A stretch of 64,000 nucleotides of DNA, from NCBI GenBank assembly GCA_963971575.1, contig OZ020625.1, forward strand, positions 25,445,253-25,509,252, given 5' to 3'. A program made the translations under genes and the position numbers. Source of the DNA: Liopterus haemorrhoidalis. Its lineage: Eukaryota; Arthropoda; Insecta; Coleoptera; Dytiscidae. This document shows, in pieces, positions 11,201 to 19,839 of the stretch; position 1 is the first letter of the stretch, and each line of letters opens with the position of its first letter. A model generated the notes under the pieces. That model made no database searches, was not told the DNA's origin, and was given only the letters and a program-made list of their open reading frames with translations.

Positions 11201-12402
11201 TCAAAACAAGTGCGCATGTCTAAATCATTGTTTACATTGTTTACAAGAGTTTTTGTGTTTACTTTACATCAATTGTTTACGCGTCAACAATGAGGTAACT
11301 TACATCATGTAACTTCACTGACGTAAACTATAAGTGTTATTTTCTTTTTGTAAACTACAAAAATTTCCACATTTGGCTATTAATTTCCCTCCAATGTTCA
11401 AATTTTAACGCAAAAAGGGAAAATTCCCGCCAGTTGGCAACACTGGGAGCGCCATCCAGTCGTTATCGCTGTACTTTCCCGATCAGATCGGGGAATTCCA
11501 GGCGTAAGATGGTTTATTCGGCGCAGGCGTAGAAGCGAATCGGTGTATATCGAACCGGCGTACAGAAGCGCGCCAACCCGAGGATGCAAGGCGTGCACCG
11601 CACACGAGCGGCAAATTTCAGGGGCGGCAAAAAGCCTCGTCAATCGTTGTTTAATAATAATAATAATTATAAAAAACGTTTATCATGTTAATTAAATAAT
11701 TGTGGATTGTAAAAAAATAATTCAAATGGATTTAAAAATATGAGATTATATAGATATATTTTAAATTTTATTGTGTTTTATTGTCGACATACGTAGGGGC
11801 GGCAATTTTCGTTGGCGCGCCACTGCCGGCGTATATTGAGTTCTATCTGTATTTTAGTGGGTTTATGGTCACTTCTCAATTCCGGTTAGACTAGGGTTAC
11901 CATACGTCCCGGTTTTCAACATTATGTCCCAGTTTTCAACGTATGTCCCGGTTTGAAATATGTCCCGGTTTTTTAGTATATTTTTTTAGTATCACTTCTA
12001 TTTTGGGAGTGAGAACCTTTTTTTTTGCTTATCACTTCCATTTTGGGAGTGAAGACCTTTTGTTTTTGCTCATCACTTCTATTTTGGGAGTGAGGACCTT
12101 TTTTTTATTTTGCTCGTCACTAGTATTTTGGAGTCCCTGCCCCGGTTTGTCGAACAAAAAATATGGTAACCCTAGGTTAGACCCACTTCTCAAATTAAAA
12201 AATTAAAGTTATTTTACCAACTTTTCAAATTATGTAATTTTTAAAAATAAACTATTTCAGAAACCTGACTAAAAATAATACTTAATTATAGGAATATTTG
12301 AAGGCTAATATTGTAAATAAATAAAATAAATTGTATACTTACATTTAAAACACATGATAATATTAAAATGCGTAACATGTTTGAGGTTATAAACATGCTC
12401 AT
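1074..12402 (-). CDS. CLCC1: CLCC1-like ER membrane protein (chloride channel CLIC-like 1), five exons, complete
   Basis: The CDS joins 12343-12402, 8385-8999, 6244-6349, 3768-3929 and 1074-1618, all with GT/AG borders and compatible phases, giving 495 codons plus stop. Order along the protein: signal peptide (aa 1 to about 30), a WIDPYDM motif (aa 33-39, human WIDPTDM), a charged luminal region, two hydrophobic segments (about 177-195 and 201-223), a Cys-containing loop, the segment DECKEY...SPGDVLTDMFTRTITRP (aligns with DPCQKYY...PPTKALAVTFTTFVTEP of human CLCC1), a third hydrophobic segment (about 321-345) and a long charged tail ending RKRKRDGAGDS. Human CLCC1 is about 551 aa. CLCC1 proteins are ER-resident and implicated in ER chloride/ion balance. 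Three ATGs compete: 12402 (used, directly after an in-frame TGA), 12396 and 12378. All introns carry transposons. Symbol by homology recalled from memory, not by search. Confidence 0.85.
1776..2439 (+). repeat. Family B repeat, copy 1 (with GACA microsatellite)
   Basis: This full copy of a roughly 650-bp family starts with a small hairpin (CTGTGGCCACCACAG) and ACCGACCGCC, and ends TGTTGGCGGTCGGTAAAAA, so the termini are short inverted repeats. A (GACA/GACG)n microsatellite occupies about 2209-2313. It lies in CLCC1 intron 4 directly against a family A copy. Reading frames through the microsatellite are not genes. Confidence 0.75.
2941..3012 (-). repeat. tRNA-derived module inside family A copy 1
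   Basis: On the minus strand the unit reads ATGGTGTAATGGTTAGCAT (A-box-like) and, about 30 bases on, AGGGTTCTCTAC (B-box-like). It resembles a tRNA-derived SINE head rather than a functional tRNA, because the stems do not close well. Confidence 0.5.
3512..3634. mobile_element. 123-bp TA-type MITE
   Basis: The ends are inverted repeats of about 32 bases (TACTAGCGTCGGCGAATCAG and its reverse at the right), flanked by TA at 3510-3511 and 3635-3636. Removing it restores 'gacggtataaggg', the uninterrupted family A sequence found near 63718. Confidence 0.85.
3768..3929 (-). CDS. CLCC1: CLCC1 exon 4
   Basis: This 162-base exon lies between acceptor TTTGTAG (3930) and donor G|GTAAGT (3767). It encodes SSRDECKEYHQITL through FVYGIMG, the most conserved block of the family. 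A mariner is inserted only about 110 bases upstream of its acceptor (4038 onward). Confidence 0.85.
4038..5320 (+). mobile_element. Full-length mariner, mauritiana (Mos1-like) subfamily
   Basis: 1283 bp with terminal inverted repeats of about 28 bases (left CCAGATCTACAAGTATGAAA, right end mirrored with few differences) and TA duplications at 4036-4037 and 5321-5322. The TIR closely resembles the recalled Mos1 end TCAGGTGTACAAGTATGAAA. It sits in CLCC1 intron 3, in the opposite orientation to the gene. Confidence 0.95.
4208..5245 (+). CDS. Mariner transposase (Mos1-like, DD34D), intact ORF
   Basis: 345 codons from ATG 4208, the same length as Mos1 transposase; an upstream GTG-started reading only adds three residues. 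It has an N-terminal double HTH (GVSQQAVSNRLRE about aa 97-109), the linker motif WVPHAL (aa 119-124, normally WVPHEL), and catalytic Asp at 156 (TGDVKW), 249 (HDNAPSH) and 284 (SPELAPSDYHLF), giving DD34D spacing. Three conserved positions are altered (TGDEKW to TGDVKW, WVPHEL to WVPHAL, SPDLAP to SPELAP), so activity is uncertain although no stop or frameshift is present. Such enzymes excise and reinsert their element at TA. Confidence 0.95.
   Translation: MSNFVPNKEHSRTVLLFCFHLKKTAAESYRLLREAYGEYAPSQDTCERWFRRFKSGDFDLTDKEHGKPPKKYEDTKLETLLQEDDSQSQKQLAEQLGVSQQAVSNRLREMGKIQKVGRWVPHALNERQMKKRKNTCEILLARYKRKSFLHPIITGDVKWIYFENSKRKKSWVNPGSPSTSTGRPNRFGKKTMLCTWWDQKGVVYYELLKPGETVNTQHYQQQLIEMNHSLLIKRPEYERRQHKVIFLHDNAPSHKAKAVCNTLEALKWEVLPHAAYSPELAPSDYHLFASMGHALAEQHFCSYENVKEWLDEWFAGKGEEFYWRGIHKLPEIWENCITSNGAYFE
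5532..6174. mobile_element. MITE with GGGT(G/A)CATTCGA ends
   Basis: The left end GGGTGCATTCGAGTTG and right end CAAATCGAATGTACCCC are imperfect inverted repeats. Sub-terminal GAGCG/CGCTC-rich blocks mirror each other. The interior is AT-rich without coding sequence. It lies in CLCC1 intron 3. No target duplication could be fixed. Confidence 0.55.
6244..6349 (-). CDS. CLCC1: CLCC1 exon 3
   Basis: This 106-base exon has acceptor TTTTTCCAG at 6350 and donor AA|GTATGT after 6244. It reads NAEAEKISNSM...HCNPQKLSTTEMLWNIL, which lines up with the human AEVAKMEPLNNVCAKKMDW...GSIWEWF stretch. It starts in phase 0 and ends one base into a codon, as exon 4 requires. It is too short to be seen in an ORF scan. 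Confidence 0.8.
6496..7062. mobile_element. MITE, family D (AAGCCGCWTTCAGAGCT ends)
   Basis: The left end AAGCCGCTTTCAGAGCTC and right end AGCTCTGAATGCGGCTT form inverted repeats about 567 bp apart in CLCC1 intron 2. Sub-terminal motifs such as TTTGTCATATGGTAA recur at 722-962 and 28900-29060. Confidence 0.7.
7100..8301 (+). repeat. Family A repeat, copy 2
   Basis: Almost complete plus-oriented copy in CLCC1 intron 2. It begins near AGGGTTTTGTAGGTATGACC (7119) and ends with the GTGTGAAAATTGACAC hairpin and TTCACATCAATTTTT. A tRNA-like unit is at 7663-7734. Confidence 0.75.
7663..7734 (+). repeat. tRNA-derived module inside family A copy 2
   Basis: ATGGTGTAATGCTTAGAATA (A-box-like) is followed 30-odd bases later by GAGTTCAATCC (B-box-like) and a CCTCGAGG end. 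This is the same position within the repeat as in copy 1, but the sequence is diverged. Confidence 0.5.
8385..8999 (-). CDS. CLCC1: CLCC1 exon 2
   Basis: 205 codons in phase 0 at both ends. The acceptor is TTTGTTTCAG at 9000 and the donor is CAG|GTAAGA after 8385. It encodes the WIDPYDM motif, the FKAYLKRTINLIL helix, the VDSVLSEILSRPSYDYLKEY block (human [20 protein letters not shown]) and the first two hydrophobic segments, ending WIRLYQ. Confidence 0.85.
9125..10493 (+). mobile_element. Tc1-like element with decayed DD34E transposase
   Basis: 1369 bp with inverted ends of about 30 bases (CAGTATTGTGCGAATTAATG at left, mirrored at right) and TA duplications at 9123-9124 and 10494-10495. It lies in CLCC1 intron 1, opposite to the gene. 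Confidence 0.9.
9369..10388 (+). pseudogene. Tc1-like transposase, two frameshifts and one stop
   Basis: Three frames together give a near-complete Tc1 transposase. 9369-9720 encodes the paired-like HTH region (QRAIARECSVSVSAVSKIL, then TPRDESFLL). The frame breaks in a 12-A run at about 9718-9729 and resumes as KRLEWAIKYAHWTVEEW...FSDETLF (first catalytic Asp). It breaks again near 9945-9950, then reads through GTGKLIPVVSMMYSE and an in-frame TAA (about 10008) to QQDSAPCH (second Asp) and SPDLNPIENLW (Glu, 34 residues on). It stops at about 10386. All three catalytic residues survive, but in separate frames. Confidence 0.85.
10619..11320 (+). mobile_element. Non-autonomous hAT element
   Basis: 702 bp, starting CAGTGATGGGCG and ending GTAACTTCACTG, flanked by perfect 8-bp duplications ACGTAAAC (10611-10618 and 11321-11328). 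Sub-terminal regions are packed with GTTTAC/GTAAAC motifs on both sides, plausible transposase binding sites. It lies in CLCC1 intron 1. Confidence 0.85.
10817..10933 (+). pseudogene. hAT transposase N-terminal remnant (BED finger start)
   Basis: A 38-codon ORF inside the hAT element, MVGRNRRNSSEELGFVLIKE then DRKYRALCKICNESFRY and a stop. The CxxC pair with preceding aromatic/basic context fits the first half of a BED zinc finger, normally the DNA-binding N-terminus of hAT transposases. The His ligands and everything downstream are missing, so it is a truncated relic rather than a functional small protein. Confidence 0.6.
11892..12174. mobile_element. hAT MITE with internal minisatellite
   Basis: The ends TAGGGTTACCATA / TATGGTAACCCTA are inverted and flanked by perfect 8-bp duplications GGTTAGAC (11884-11891, 12175-12182). 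The core holds three imperfect copies of a roughly 40-bp unit (ATCACTTCTATTTTGGGAG, GAGGACC, T-run), the same monomer as in the minisatellite at 60791-61318. The left flank has CGTCCCGGTTTTCAAC-type short repeats. The hydrophobic reading frame through it is an artefact. Confidence 0.85.
12343..12402 (-). CDS. CLCC1: CLCC1 exon 1 (signal peptide)
   Basis: Twenty codons beginning MSMFITSNMLRILILSCVLN and ending at a GTAAGT donor in phase 0. The hydrophobic run LRILILSCVL continues into exon 2 (IFFTSAEV), giving a plausible signal peptide with cleavage near the TSA. It is too short to appear as a long ORF and was found by looking upstream for a phase-0 donor preceded by a signal-like peptide. 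An out-of-frame ATG at 12406 overlaps the start. Confidence 0.75.
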
Positions 12403-12714
12403 TCATAAAACTTAACTAAACTAATACAATGCATAAATAAAAATCATAAAACTGCACATAAATTACTTATCTTAAAGATAAGTTTGATTAACAATATATT
12501 ATATCAATAGAATTGTTTAATATTTTACAAATTATGAATTTCAGCTGTTTGACAGTTGATATTGTAATACGCATGCGTCAAATTTGAAATTACAGTGAAC
12601 CCAAACATTTTAATAGAAACCATTCCAAAAGTTTTGTTTTTTGAAGTTTAGAGCAGGAGTAAGCCCGGAACCCGGTTAAACAATAATTCCGGAGCCCGAG
12701 TTTGAGAAATTCTG

Positions 12715-14165
12715 TCGCCATTTTGTCATCTGTCTGTCTGTTCGGTAAAAATTGTAGCCAAACGGATAAACCTAGAGAGTTGAAATTTGGCATGCTTATA
12801 CAATTCTTTTCTATGTGCGGGTCGCACATAGGAAAAATACTAAAACATCTAAAAAACATATCCCCCTAAAAATATAAACAAATATTTTTTTATGTGCTCA
12901 TCGGAAAAAAAATATTTTTTTTTAATTCTGAGTAGGGTGTCAAATGAAAGCCTTTAGTACGTCGATTAACGTACAAAATTTTATTTTTGCAAAATAAATA
13001 ATTTTGAAGCGATTTTTACCAAAATTGTGGAAAAAAAATGTCCCCACAACTGTCGGTTTTTGTTCCGGTTCAATTAAAAAAATATATATCAGTTCGGTTC
13101 CGGTTTTCGTTCTGGCAAAAATAAAGGTTTTTTTCGGTTTCGGTTCAGTTCCAAAAGATGAATTTTTAAAATTTTTAAAAATGTTATTTGCTTTTATTTG
13201 TATTAGAAATTTATTTTCTACTATAATTTACGACCCCTTGGACCCCCCCCCCCTTGTGTGCACCCCTGGAATAGACTGTATGTGCTCATAGAAAAAATAA
13301 TAATAAAAGTCTAAATAGGGTATCAAATGAAAGCCCTTAGTACGTGGATTAACGATCAAATTTTATTCTTGCAAAATAAATTATTTTGAAGCGATTTTTG
13401 CCAAAATTGTGCATAAAAAAATTTGTCCCACACCCTGTAGCCCAGGCGGTTTAAACTAAAAATCTGAAAAAAATCTAAGTAATGTTCATGGGTGTGAACC
13501 AGAATAGAACAACAGGAATTTTTGATCAGATTATGTTTTCGGAAAATAAGGCATATTTTGTGTTTTTTGGTTGACGATGCACAAAAGTTATACTTATGTA
13601 ACACACTATACTGGAAAGCGTATCCTGGTCTAATGGTTACCTTGCTCACTTGTTACGCATCAAACTAGTGTTCGCTCCCGGGCAGAGGAGACAATTTAAT
13701 TTTTTGTTTTTTTTTTTTTTCATTTTTATTTTGTTTAAATTATTTTGTCAAAATTCTAGTTATATTTTGACAAATGTTGCATTTAATTTTTAAGACAGTA
13801 AATTTAATAACAAGTTGGAATTATTGAAATTATATTTTCATTTTATGTGTCATGTATATGAAACCAGAGGGGCGGAACATATGACTTAAAACAACTAATG
13901 GAAGCCATAGGCGCAATTTTCAAAATCTTAATGAACCTTGCTATATAAAAAAAAATACTGCACATATTTAGAAACTTATTTTAAAAAAATGTTTTTAAAA
14001 CTCTTAGATTAACAGACGATAAATTATTTTTAAAATATCTTTCATTTTGCCGCGATTACACATGATTATACAAAGCAAAATTTGTCCTACACACTCAGCA
14101 TGCCGCCATTTATTATATACCTGCGAAATCCTGTAATGTGTGAAAATTCACACTTCACATTAATT
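12715..14165 (+). repeat. Family A repeat, copy 3 (with internal insertion)
   Basis: Plus-oriented copy just upstream of CLCC1. It is interrupted at about 13055-13270 by a segment rich in GTTCGGTTCCGGTT-like repeats and a C10 run. The tRNA-like unit is at about 13618-13690, and the terminal hairpin GTGTGAAAATTCACAC is near 14139. Confidence 0.7.
13618..13690 (+). repeat. tRNA-derived module inside family A copy 3
   Basis: TCCTGGTCTAATGGTTACCT (A-box-like) is followed by GTGTTCGCTCCCGGG (B-box-like). The sequence differs strongly from the modules in copies 1 and 2, although it holds the same position in the repeat. Confidence 0.5.
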
Positions 14166-15290
14166 TTTCGTCGTTATATTAATATCGTCGTAATATCCGA
14201 TGTCGTTATAAGCGATAAGTCTCACGAATAAAAAGATATGTTTCTGCCCGGGACTTTGAAATTTCGTCCCAAAAATCAATATGTCGTTATATCAGATGAC
14301 GTTATAAACGATATCCACTGTATTTTTATAAATAATTTTAAAATTTTAGGAATTGTGGAAAAGTACCATGAACTTGCGGCCTTCAACCTTGCTTTTCCTA
14401 GTACGATGTTACTCTCTCCAAAAATCAATAACAACAAAATTAAATTGTGTAAAACAAACTTTAAAACAAAGAAAAAAATATTTTATACCCTTTTAGAACG
14501 ATAATTCATTACAAAAAGCTTAAATATTAAGTTAGAATATTATTGTTAATCTTAAATTTATAGTTAAATTTTTGACATTTAGTTAGTACATGACACTCTC
14601 AATAGATGTCGCATAAAATAATAACTCGCAGTTTTATCAATACACATAACTTAAAATGTCTAAAAGGTGATTTTTAACTAAAATTTAGAAAGATTTAAAT
14701 AAAATTTAGTGAAATTATATAAATGGCTAATAGTAGAAATATAAGAAGAGTGTATTTTTGTCAAATTTGAATTAAAACTTATAAATTTATACTGTAATAT
14801 TGCACAACTATAAAAATGAAGAAGGACGTTAATATCGCTTCAAATATGAAGGAACAGAGTAAGTATTACATTAATGTTGTTTTTAAATGTTTTTCAACAA
14901 AATAATTTGACAGATGTGTAATGTTGTCCTTTTTTATAAACGTTTGAGAGTCACTGCTCTTTGCTCTGATTGGTTGTTGTGAGGCGACCACGTGAGAAAC
15001 AGATGATTTCAAATTTTGAGCATCAAAATATTTAAAATAATACTCCCTCCGTCCGAAAGTATGGTACAAGTTATTCCAAACATTTAGGCGGAACTAATTG
15101 GGAATTTCGTTCTTTTAGATTGTCACGAGAAGGGACTTTGCTTGGGTTATTTCATGTTTGACGTTTGGAAACCACAGAAACGAATGACTTATGTCAAAAA
15201 TAAAATAATTTTTACAAATATTTTAATCTAAAAAAAATAAATAAATGGAAAATTTGTATTAAAAATGACACAAAAAATCAAAATATAAAG
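14166..15290. other. Intergenic AT-rich stretch
   Basis: No convincing gene. A repeated 'gtcgttatatcagatgacg'-like motif occurs at 14160-14320 (ATATCGTCG / TGTCGTTATA). At about 15050-15200 there is a diverged relative of the AGGCGGAACT MITE family (family E). Reading frames here lack coding features. Confidence 0.5.
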
Positions 15291-15779
15291 ATGGCACGAG
15301 TTGATCAACTTTTGGTAAAAATCGGTTGGCTAGAAATGGGAGTTTACTCGTGTCGATTTTAATATTTTTGATACAAGTACTTTGTGATGGCGGTCGGTCC
15401 TGTGGTGGCCACAGCTGATTTTTTCAAAATATTTTTCTGTTGTGAAATATTCGCAAAAATCTTAAAATCGACACGAGTAAACTCCCATTTTTAGTCTACC
15501 GATTTTTACCAAAAGTTGATCAACTCGTGCCATTGATGTCAAAAGCTTAATATGAGGTCTCATAAAAATCCTTTTAGCCAAATTTGCTCTGCACGTGTAC
15601 ACAGACCGACAGACCTACAGACAGATAGACAGACCGACAGACATCACGCTAAAAATAGTCAAAACGTTATGTAGAGACCTCAATTCGTGGAGATCCATCG
15701 AAATCTCGAAATGTTAAAATCGGTATGATCACAATACCTCCCTTATACATATGTACATATATGTTGGCGGTCGGTAAAA
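15291..15779 (+). repeat. Family B repeat, copy 2 (rearranged)
   Basis: 15291-15423 matches the 5' half of family B in reverse orientation, ending in the CTGTGGTGGCCACAG hairpin. It is followed directly by a plus-oriented 3' half ending TGTTGGCGGTCGGTAAAAA, so the copy is head-to-head, probably by recombination or nested insertion. Confidence 0.6.
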
Positions 15780-15794
15780 ATTAAATGGAAACTC

Positions 15795-16082
15795 TAAAGC
15801 CTGTAATACATGATGCGATTTCTCGTTTTGAATCTCGTACGATTTATCGTACGATAATTATTCCTAACGGTATCGGTCACGTGACTATGCGCAATAATCT
15901 ACTGCGTCGATATCTGTTCATTTCTATACAATATTTTAGGTCTGGAGCATAAATATTGGATGGTTTTCAATATCGTACAAGATCTCGTACGAAAATCCTG
16001 TAGTACACGATACAATAATTCTTGTACGATAAATCGTACGAGATTCAAAACGAGAAATCGCATCATGTATTACAGGCTTTAG
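15795..16082. mobile_element. Foldback MITE with AAAGCCTGTAATACATGATG ends
   Basis: About 60 bases at each end are inverted repeats (AAAGCCTGTAATACATGATG and its mirror), continuing with TCTCGTACGATTTATCGTAC blocks. This gives a near-complete hairpin around a short AT-rich centre. No coding sequence. Confidence 0.75.
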
Positions 16083-16084
16083 TA

Positions 16085-16852
16085 CTCAAATAAGGAATAA
16101 AAATGATTAATCATAAACTTTTTATCAAAAAAATCAAGCATTCTGTTGGCTTCTTACACTTATTAAATACCTACAAAACTTTGAAATATGTGAAAATTCA
16201 CACTTCACATCAATTTTTTTATCAAGTTTGAAGAAGCCCGGATATTTTTTGATCAAAGCTTGTATGTGTAAACAGAAAATAAAAAGCGGAAAGGGAAGTT
16301 ATGTTTTTTTAAATTACAGGTGTTTCCTTTAATTTTGTTATTTATTTATTTGTTTTGTTTTGTTAATTGTGTTTTGCAAATGTTCTATTTTTTCAGACTC
16401 TGGTTTACCACATCATTATATTTTTTTGTTTTTATTTTTTAACAAATTTTATCAAACTATTGTTTTATCATTCTTATATATGACATAATATTTTCTATAA
16501 CATTTAAGTATGTAACTAACAATGGTGTATGGAGGCACCACGTGACCCAGTGTCCTATTTTAAGAAATATTAATTTTGCCGGCAATTTCTTACCTATATT
16601 TTGGTGTAATGCAGTGCTTTTCAACAGTTTTTTAACCGTAGACTACAGAGCTGTACCATATACTCAGTAAAAATATTTCAAATACCGATTATACCAAAGA
16701 ATAACAGCTTGTTCCAAAAAAAAAAAATTCGTTCTTAGTTTTTGTAAAACTTAAAAGGTGGCCTTTGTATTTAGTCATTACTGATAAAAAGTATTTGAAT
16801 AATGAATTTCAAATATTTAAAATTTCTTTGCAGTACTACATAAAAAACATCA
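16085..16852. other. Intergenic, includes a family A 3' end
   Basis: At about 16150-16216 there is a solo family A 3' end (GTGAAAATTCACACTTCACA). The remainder is AT-rich with no recognisable gene or complete repeat. Confidence 0.5.
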
Positions 16853-17329
16853 ACTGTGGCCACCACAGGACCGACCGCCATCACAAAGCACTTGTATAAA
16901 ATACATTCTAGCAGCAGAGTAGAAATAAATTGGCCTAATATTTTCTAACAGAGATATTATTTATCATGACCATGGAAACTTTACATATAAGTATGAAAAA
17001 TTGAGACGTAAAAAAAATTTCGAAAAATTTTTGAATTTTTTTTCGTTTTATCAAAAAATGTCTCAAATAAAAGTTGTTAGTTGTTGCTTTTATAGCAACT
17101 TTTGTTCAATAAATTTTTTGGAAATATTTTTCTGTTGTGAAATATTCGCAATAATCTTAAAATTGACACGAGTAAACTCCCATTTTTAGTCAACCGAACA
17201 AACATCATGCTAAAAATAGTCAAAACGTTATATAGGGACCTCAATTTGTGGAGATCCATCGAAATCTCGAAATGTCAAAATCGGTATGATCACAATACCT
17301 CCCTTATATATGTTGGCGGTCGGTAAAAA
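16853..17329 (+). repeat. Family B repeat, copy 3
   Basis: Complete but shortened copy: 5' hairpin and ACCGACCGCC end at the left, TTGGCGGTCGGTAAAAA at the right, without the GACA microsatellite. It is in tandem with the next copy. Confidence 0.7.
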
Positions 17330-18279
17330 TCAGCTGTGGTCACCACAGGACCGACCGCCATCACAAAGTACTTGTATAAAATACATTCTAGCAGCAGAGT
17401 AGAATTAACTTGGCTTATACAGGGTGTTTGTTTGAAACGGGGCACCCCGAAAATCTCCTTTATTTGTAAAGATACAAAAAATCTTCAGAACAAAAGTTAA
17501 ACTAGACAAAAAAGGCCCATCTAAAGGTTACTATAAGAATTCTGAGGCACTTCCGGTTTCACCGGAAATGATGTCAACTTTTGATCTAGCATAGGGAATC
17601 GATAATTTTATATTTTTTTCCTAAAAGTATATTAAATTAGCTTTCCAATGACACCAAAGAGTCATATTTTTATGTTAACCATTTCAAAATGGCGACCATT
17701 TATTTACAAAATAATAATCAAAACAAAGCAAGCTTTGAAAACAATAAAAAAAGAAACAAAATATCTCTAAAATAAACTGTTATAACTAGTTATTATTTGA
17801 TCGAACATTTGTAATTTTTTTTTTTTTTTGTAAAATAATTGTAAAAAGTAATAGTTTTTTTTTTCTAAATAGTCAAATAGATTATTTTAGAGATATTTTG
17901 TTTCTTTTTTTATTGTTTTTCAAAGCCTGCTACGTTCAACTTTGTAAAACTTATGTTGATTATTATTTTGTAAATAAATGGTCGCCATTTTGAAATGGTT
18001 AACATAAAAATATGACTTTTTGGTCTCATTGTAAAGCTAATTTAATGTACTTTTAGGAAAAAATATAAAATTATCGATTCCCTATGCTAGATCAAAAGTT
18101 GACATCATTTCCGGTGAAACCGGAAGTGCCTCAGAATTCTTATAGTAACCTTTCGATGGGCCTTTTTTACTAGTTTAACTTTTGTTTTGAAGATTATTTG
18201 TATCTTTACAAATAAAGGAGATTTTCGGGGTGCCCCGTTTCAAACAAACACCCTGTATATGTTGGCGGTCGGTAAAAAT
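17330..18279 (+). repeat. Family B repeat, copy 4, interrupted
   Basis: A family B 5' end (17330-17419) and 3' end (18256-18279) are separated by a foldback transposon at 17420-18255. Confidence 0.65.
17420..18255. mobile_element. Long foldback transposon (CAGGGTGTTTG ends)
   Basis: 836 bp made almost entirely of two inverted arms of about 380 bp meeting near 17838 in a T-rich spacer. The ends CAGGGTGTTTGTTTGAAACG / CGTTTCAAACAAACACCCTG sit in a TA context. The arms carry a few mismatches (for example near 17650 and 17930). No coding sequence. A transcript would form a very long hairpin. Confidence 0.85.
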
Positions 18280-18937
18280 ATATAAAAAAGCACTATGTAC
18301 ACTTTTTATTAAAAAAATAATAATAAATGAATAAATATTTTTTCAAATACTTAATTTCAAATATTTTCAGTTCTGATCATGGACCACAGGTTGAAAACTT
18401 CTGGTGTAACATATACTGAATAAGCATTTTTTTTGTCCACCAGAATTAATTTTCTGTCCATGCTTTGGAATTTTACAGTGTAGTTCTAATTTATTTTTTG
18501 TGCACTGCTTGCAAATTTTGTTCAATACTAGAACAGATTTTCTGTTTGCTTATCTCTCCATCTTTTATGATCTTTATGAGAGTTTGACCAATGAAGTACC
18601 AATTTTCCTTATCCCATGTAATCATCGTACTCATTAGTACAAAACTCAGATATCTACATTTCTGCAACTTCTTCATTAGCATTTGAATGGGACCAAAGAG
18701 TTTTCAACGCAATATTGTTTTTAAAAATAAACTTTTAAACCAAACGACCTTAACCTAAAATTGAAGTTTTAAAAATAGTTTTTTTAATAGGTATACCATA
18801 ACACGTTGGCTTTACACATTGGATGCACATACGTATATAAAAATCGTTAATTATTGTAGTTTCGCTATGGAGATTTTATGAGCTACAAGAGGTGGGTTAA
18901 ATTAGACAAAAGCTGTATTTTTAAGGGGACAATTAAG
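18280..18937. other. Intergenic AT-rich stretch
   Basis: No gene or complete repeat recognised. The short reading frame on the minus strand near 18491-18682 has no coding hallmarks. Confidence 0.4.
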
Positions 18938-19075
18938 GGCCGGTTTCTGACAGCTTAGCCGAGTTTAATCTTTTGGTTAAACTCGGTTACAATGTAACAG
19001 TCCCATAAGTAACCATAGCAACATTTTTCTAACCATTTGGTTATAGTTAACTAAGCTTTCAGAAACCTTCAGCCC
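18938..19075. mobile_element. Short MITE with GGGCCGGTTTCTGA ends
   Basis: Left GGCCGGTTTCTGACAGCTTA and right TAAGCTTTCAGAAACC are imperfect inverted repeats about 138 bp apart. Internal GAGTTTAATC / GGTTAAACTC also mirror each other. Confidence 0.5.
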
Positions 19076-19130
19076 CTAGATGTTGTAATCTTATATTTTA
19101 GATATTCCATATCTTACTTGACATTAATAA

Positions 19131-19839
19131 ACCAGTGGCGAAGAGAGACCTCCGCTAGACTTGCCCTTCCATAAAAAACCAGTGGCGAAGGGAAACCTCC
19201 GCTAGACTTGCCCTCCCATAAATTTTTTTTTTTTTTAATATTTAGATAAATTTTCAAAAATACATCAAATTATGTTCTATACAAATTTTTGTCCAAGGTT
19301 TGGTTTACTAGTTACGAATTAATTATCATGACCATGGAAACGTTACATATAAGTATGAAAAAATTGAGACTTGGAAAATTTTTAAACAATCTTACAAAAA
19401 AAAATCGAAATTTTTCGTTTTATCAAAAAACATCTCAAATAAAAGTTATTAGTTATTGCATTTATAGTAACATTTGTTCAATAAATTTTTTCGAAATATT
19501 TTTCTGTTGCTAAATATTAGCAAAAATCTTAAAATCGACACGAGTAAACTCCCATTTCTAGTCAACCAATTTTCATAAAAAACAATAGGGTTCTTCCCAT
19601 TTAATAGGAGAATTTTTTAGTACCAGAACGAATTCTCTAAGTTGAACCGTTCTTGAGTTATCGTGTATACACACACACAGACACACACACACACAGACAC
19701 ACACACACATACGGACGGCACTTCGAAAATAGATTTTTTGGATTCCCTGGACCATGAAACGTGGTCATCAGTCAAAATCTCAACATCGAAAATTTTCGCG
19801 ATTACAATGCTTGCCCCTTATATATTAAGGTCGGGCAAG
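19131..19839 (+). repeat. Family C repeat, copy 1 (with CA microsatellite)
   Basis: It begins with two copies of a unit CAGTGGCGAAG...GACTTGCCCTCCCATAAA and ends CTTATATATTAAGGTCGGGCAAGTAAAAA-like sequence. The middle shares GACCATGGAAACGTTACATA with family B. An ACACACAGAC microsatellite lies at about 19669-19710. Confidence 0.65.

Noticed and set aside
11398..11643. 81-codon minus-strand frame in a GC-richer patch
   Set aside because: No domain or splice evidence; higher GC alone is not enough. Probably an unrecognised repeat.
12590..12859. 89-codon minus-strand frame [19 protein letters not shown]
   Set aside because: Translation of family A 5' sequence; the same peptide pattern recurs at 35997-36236 and 7054-7305 in other copies.
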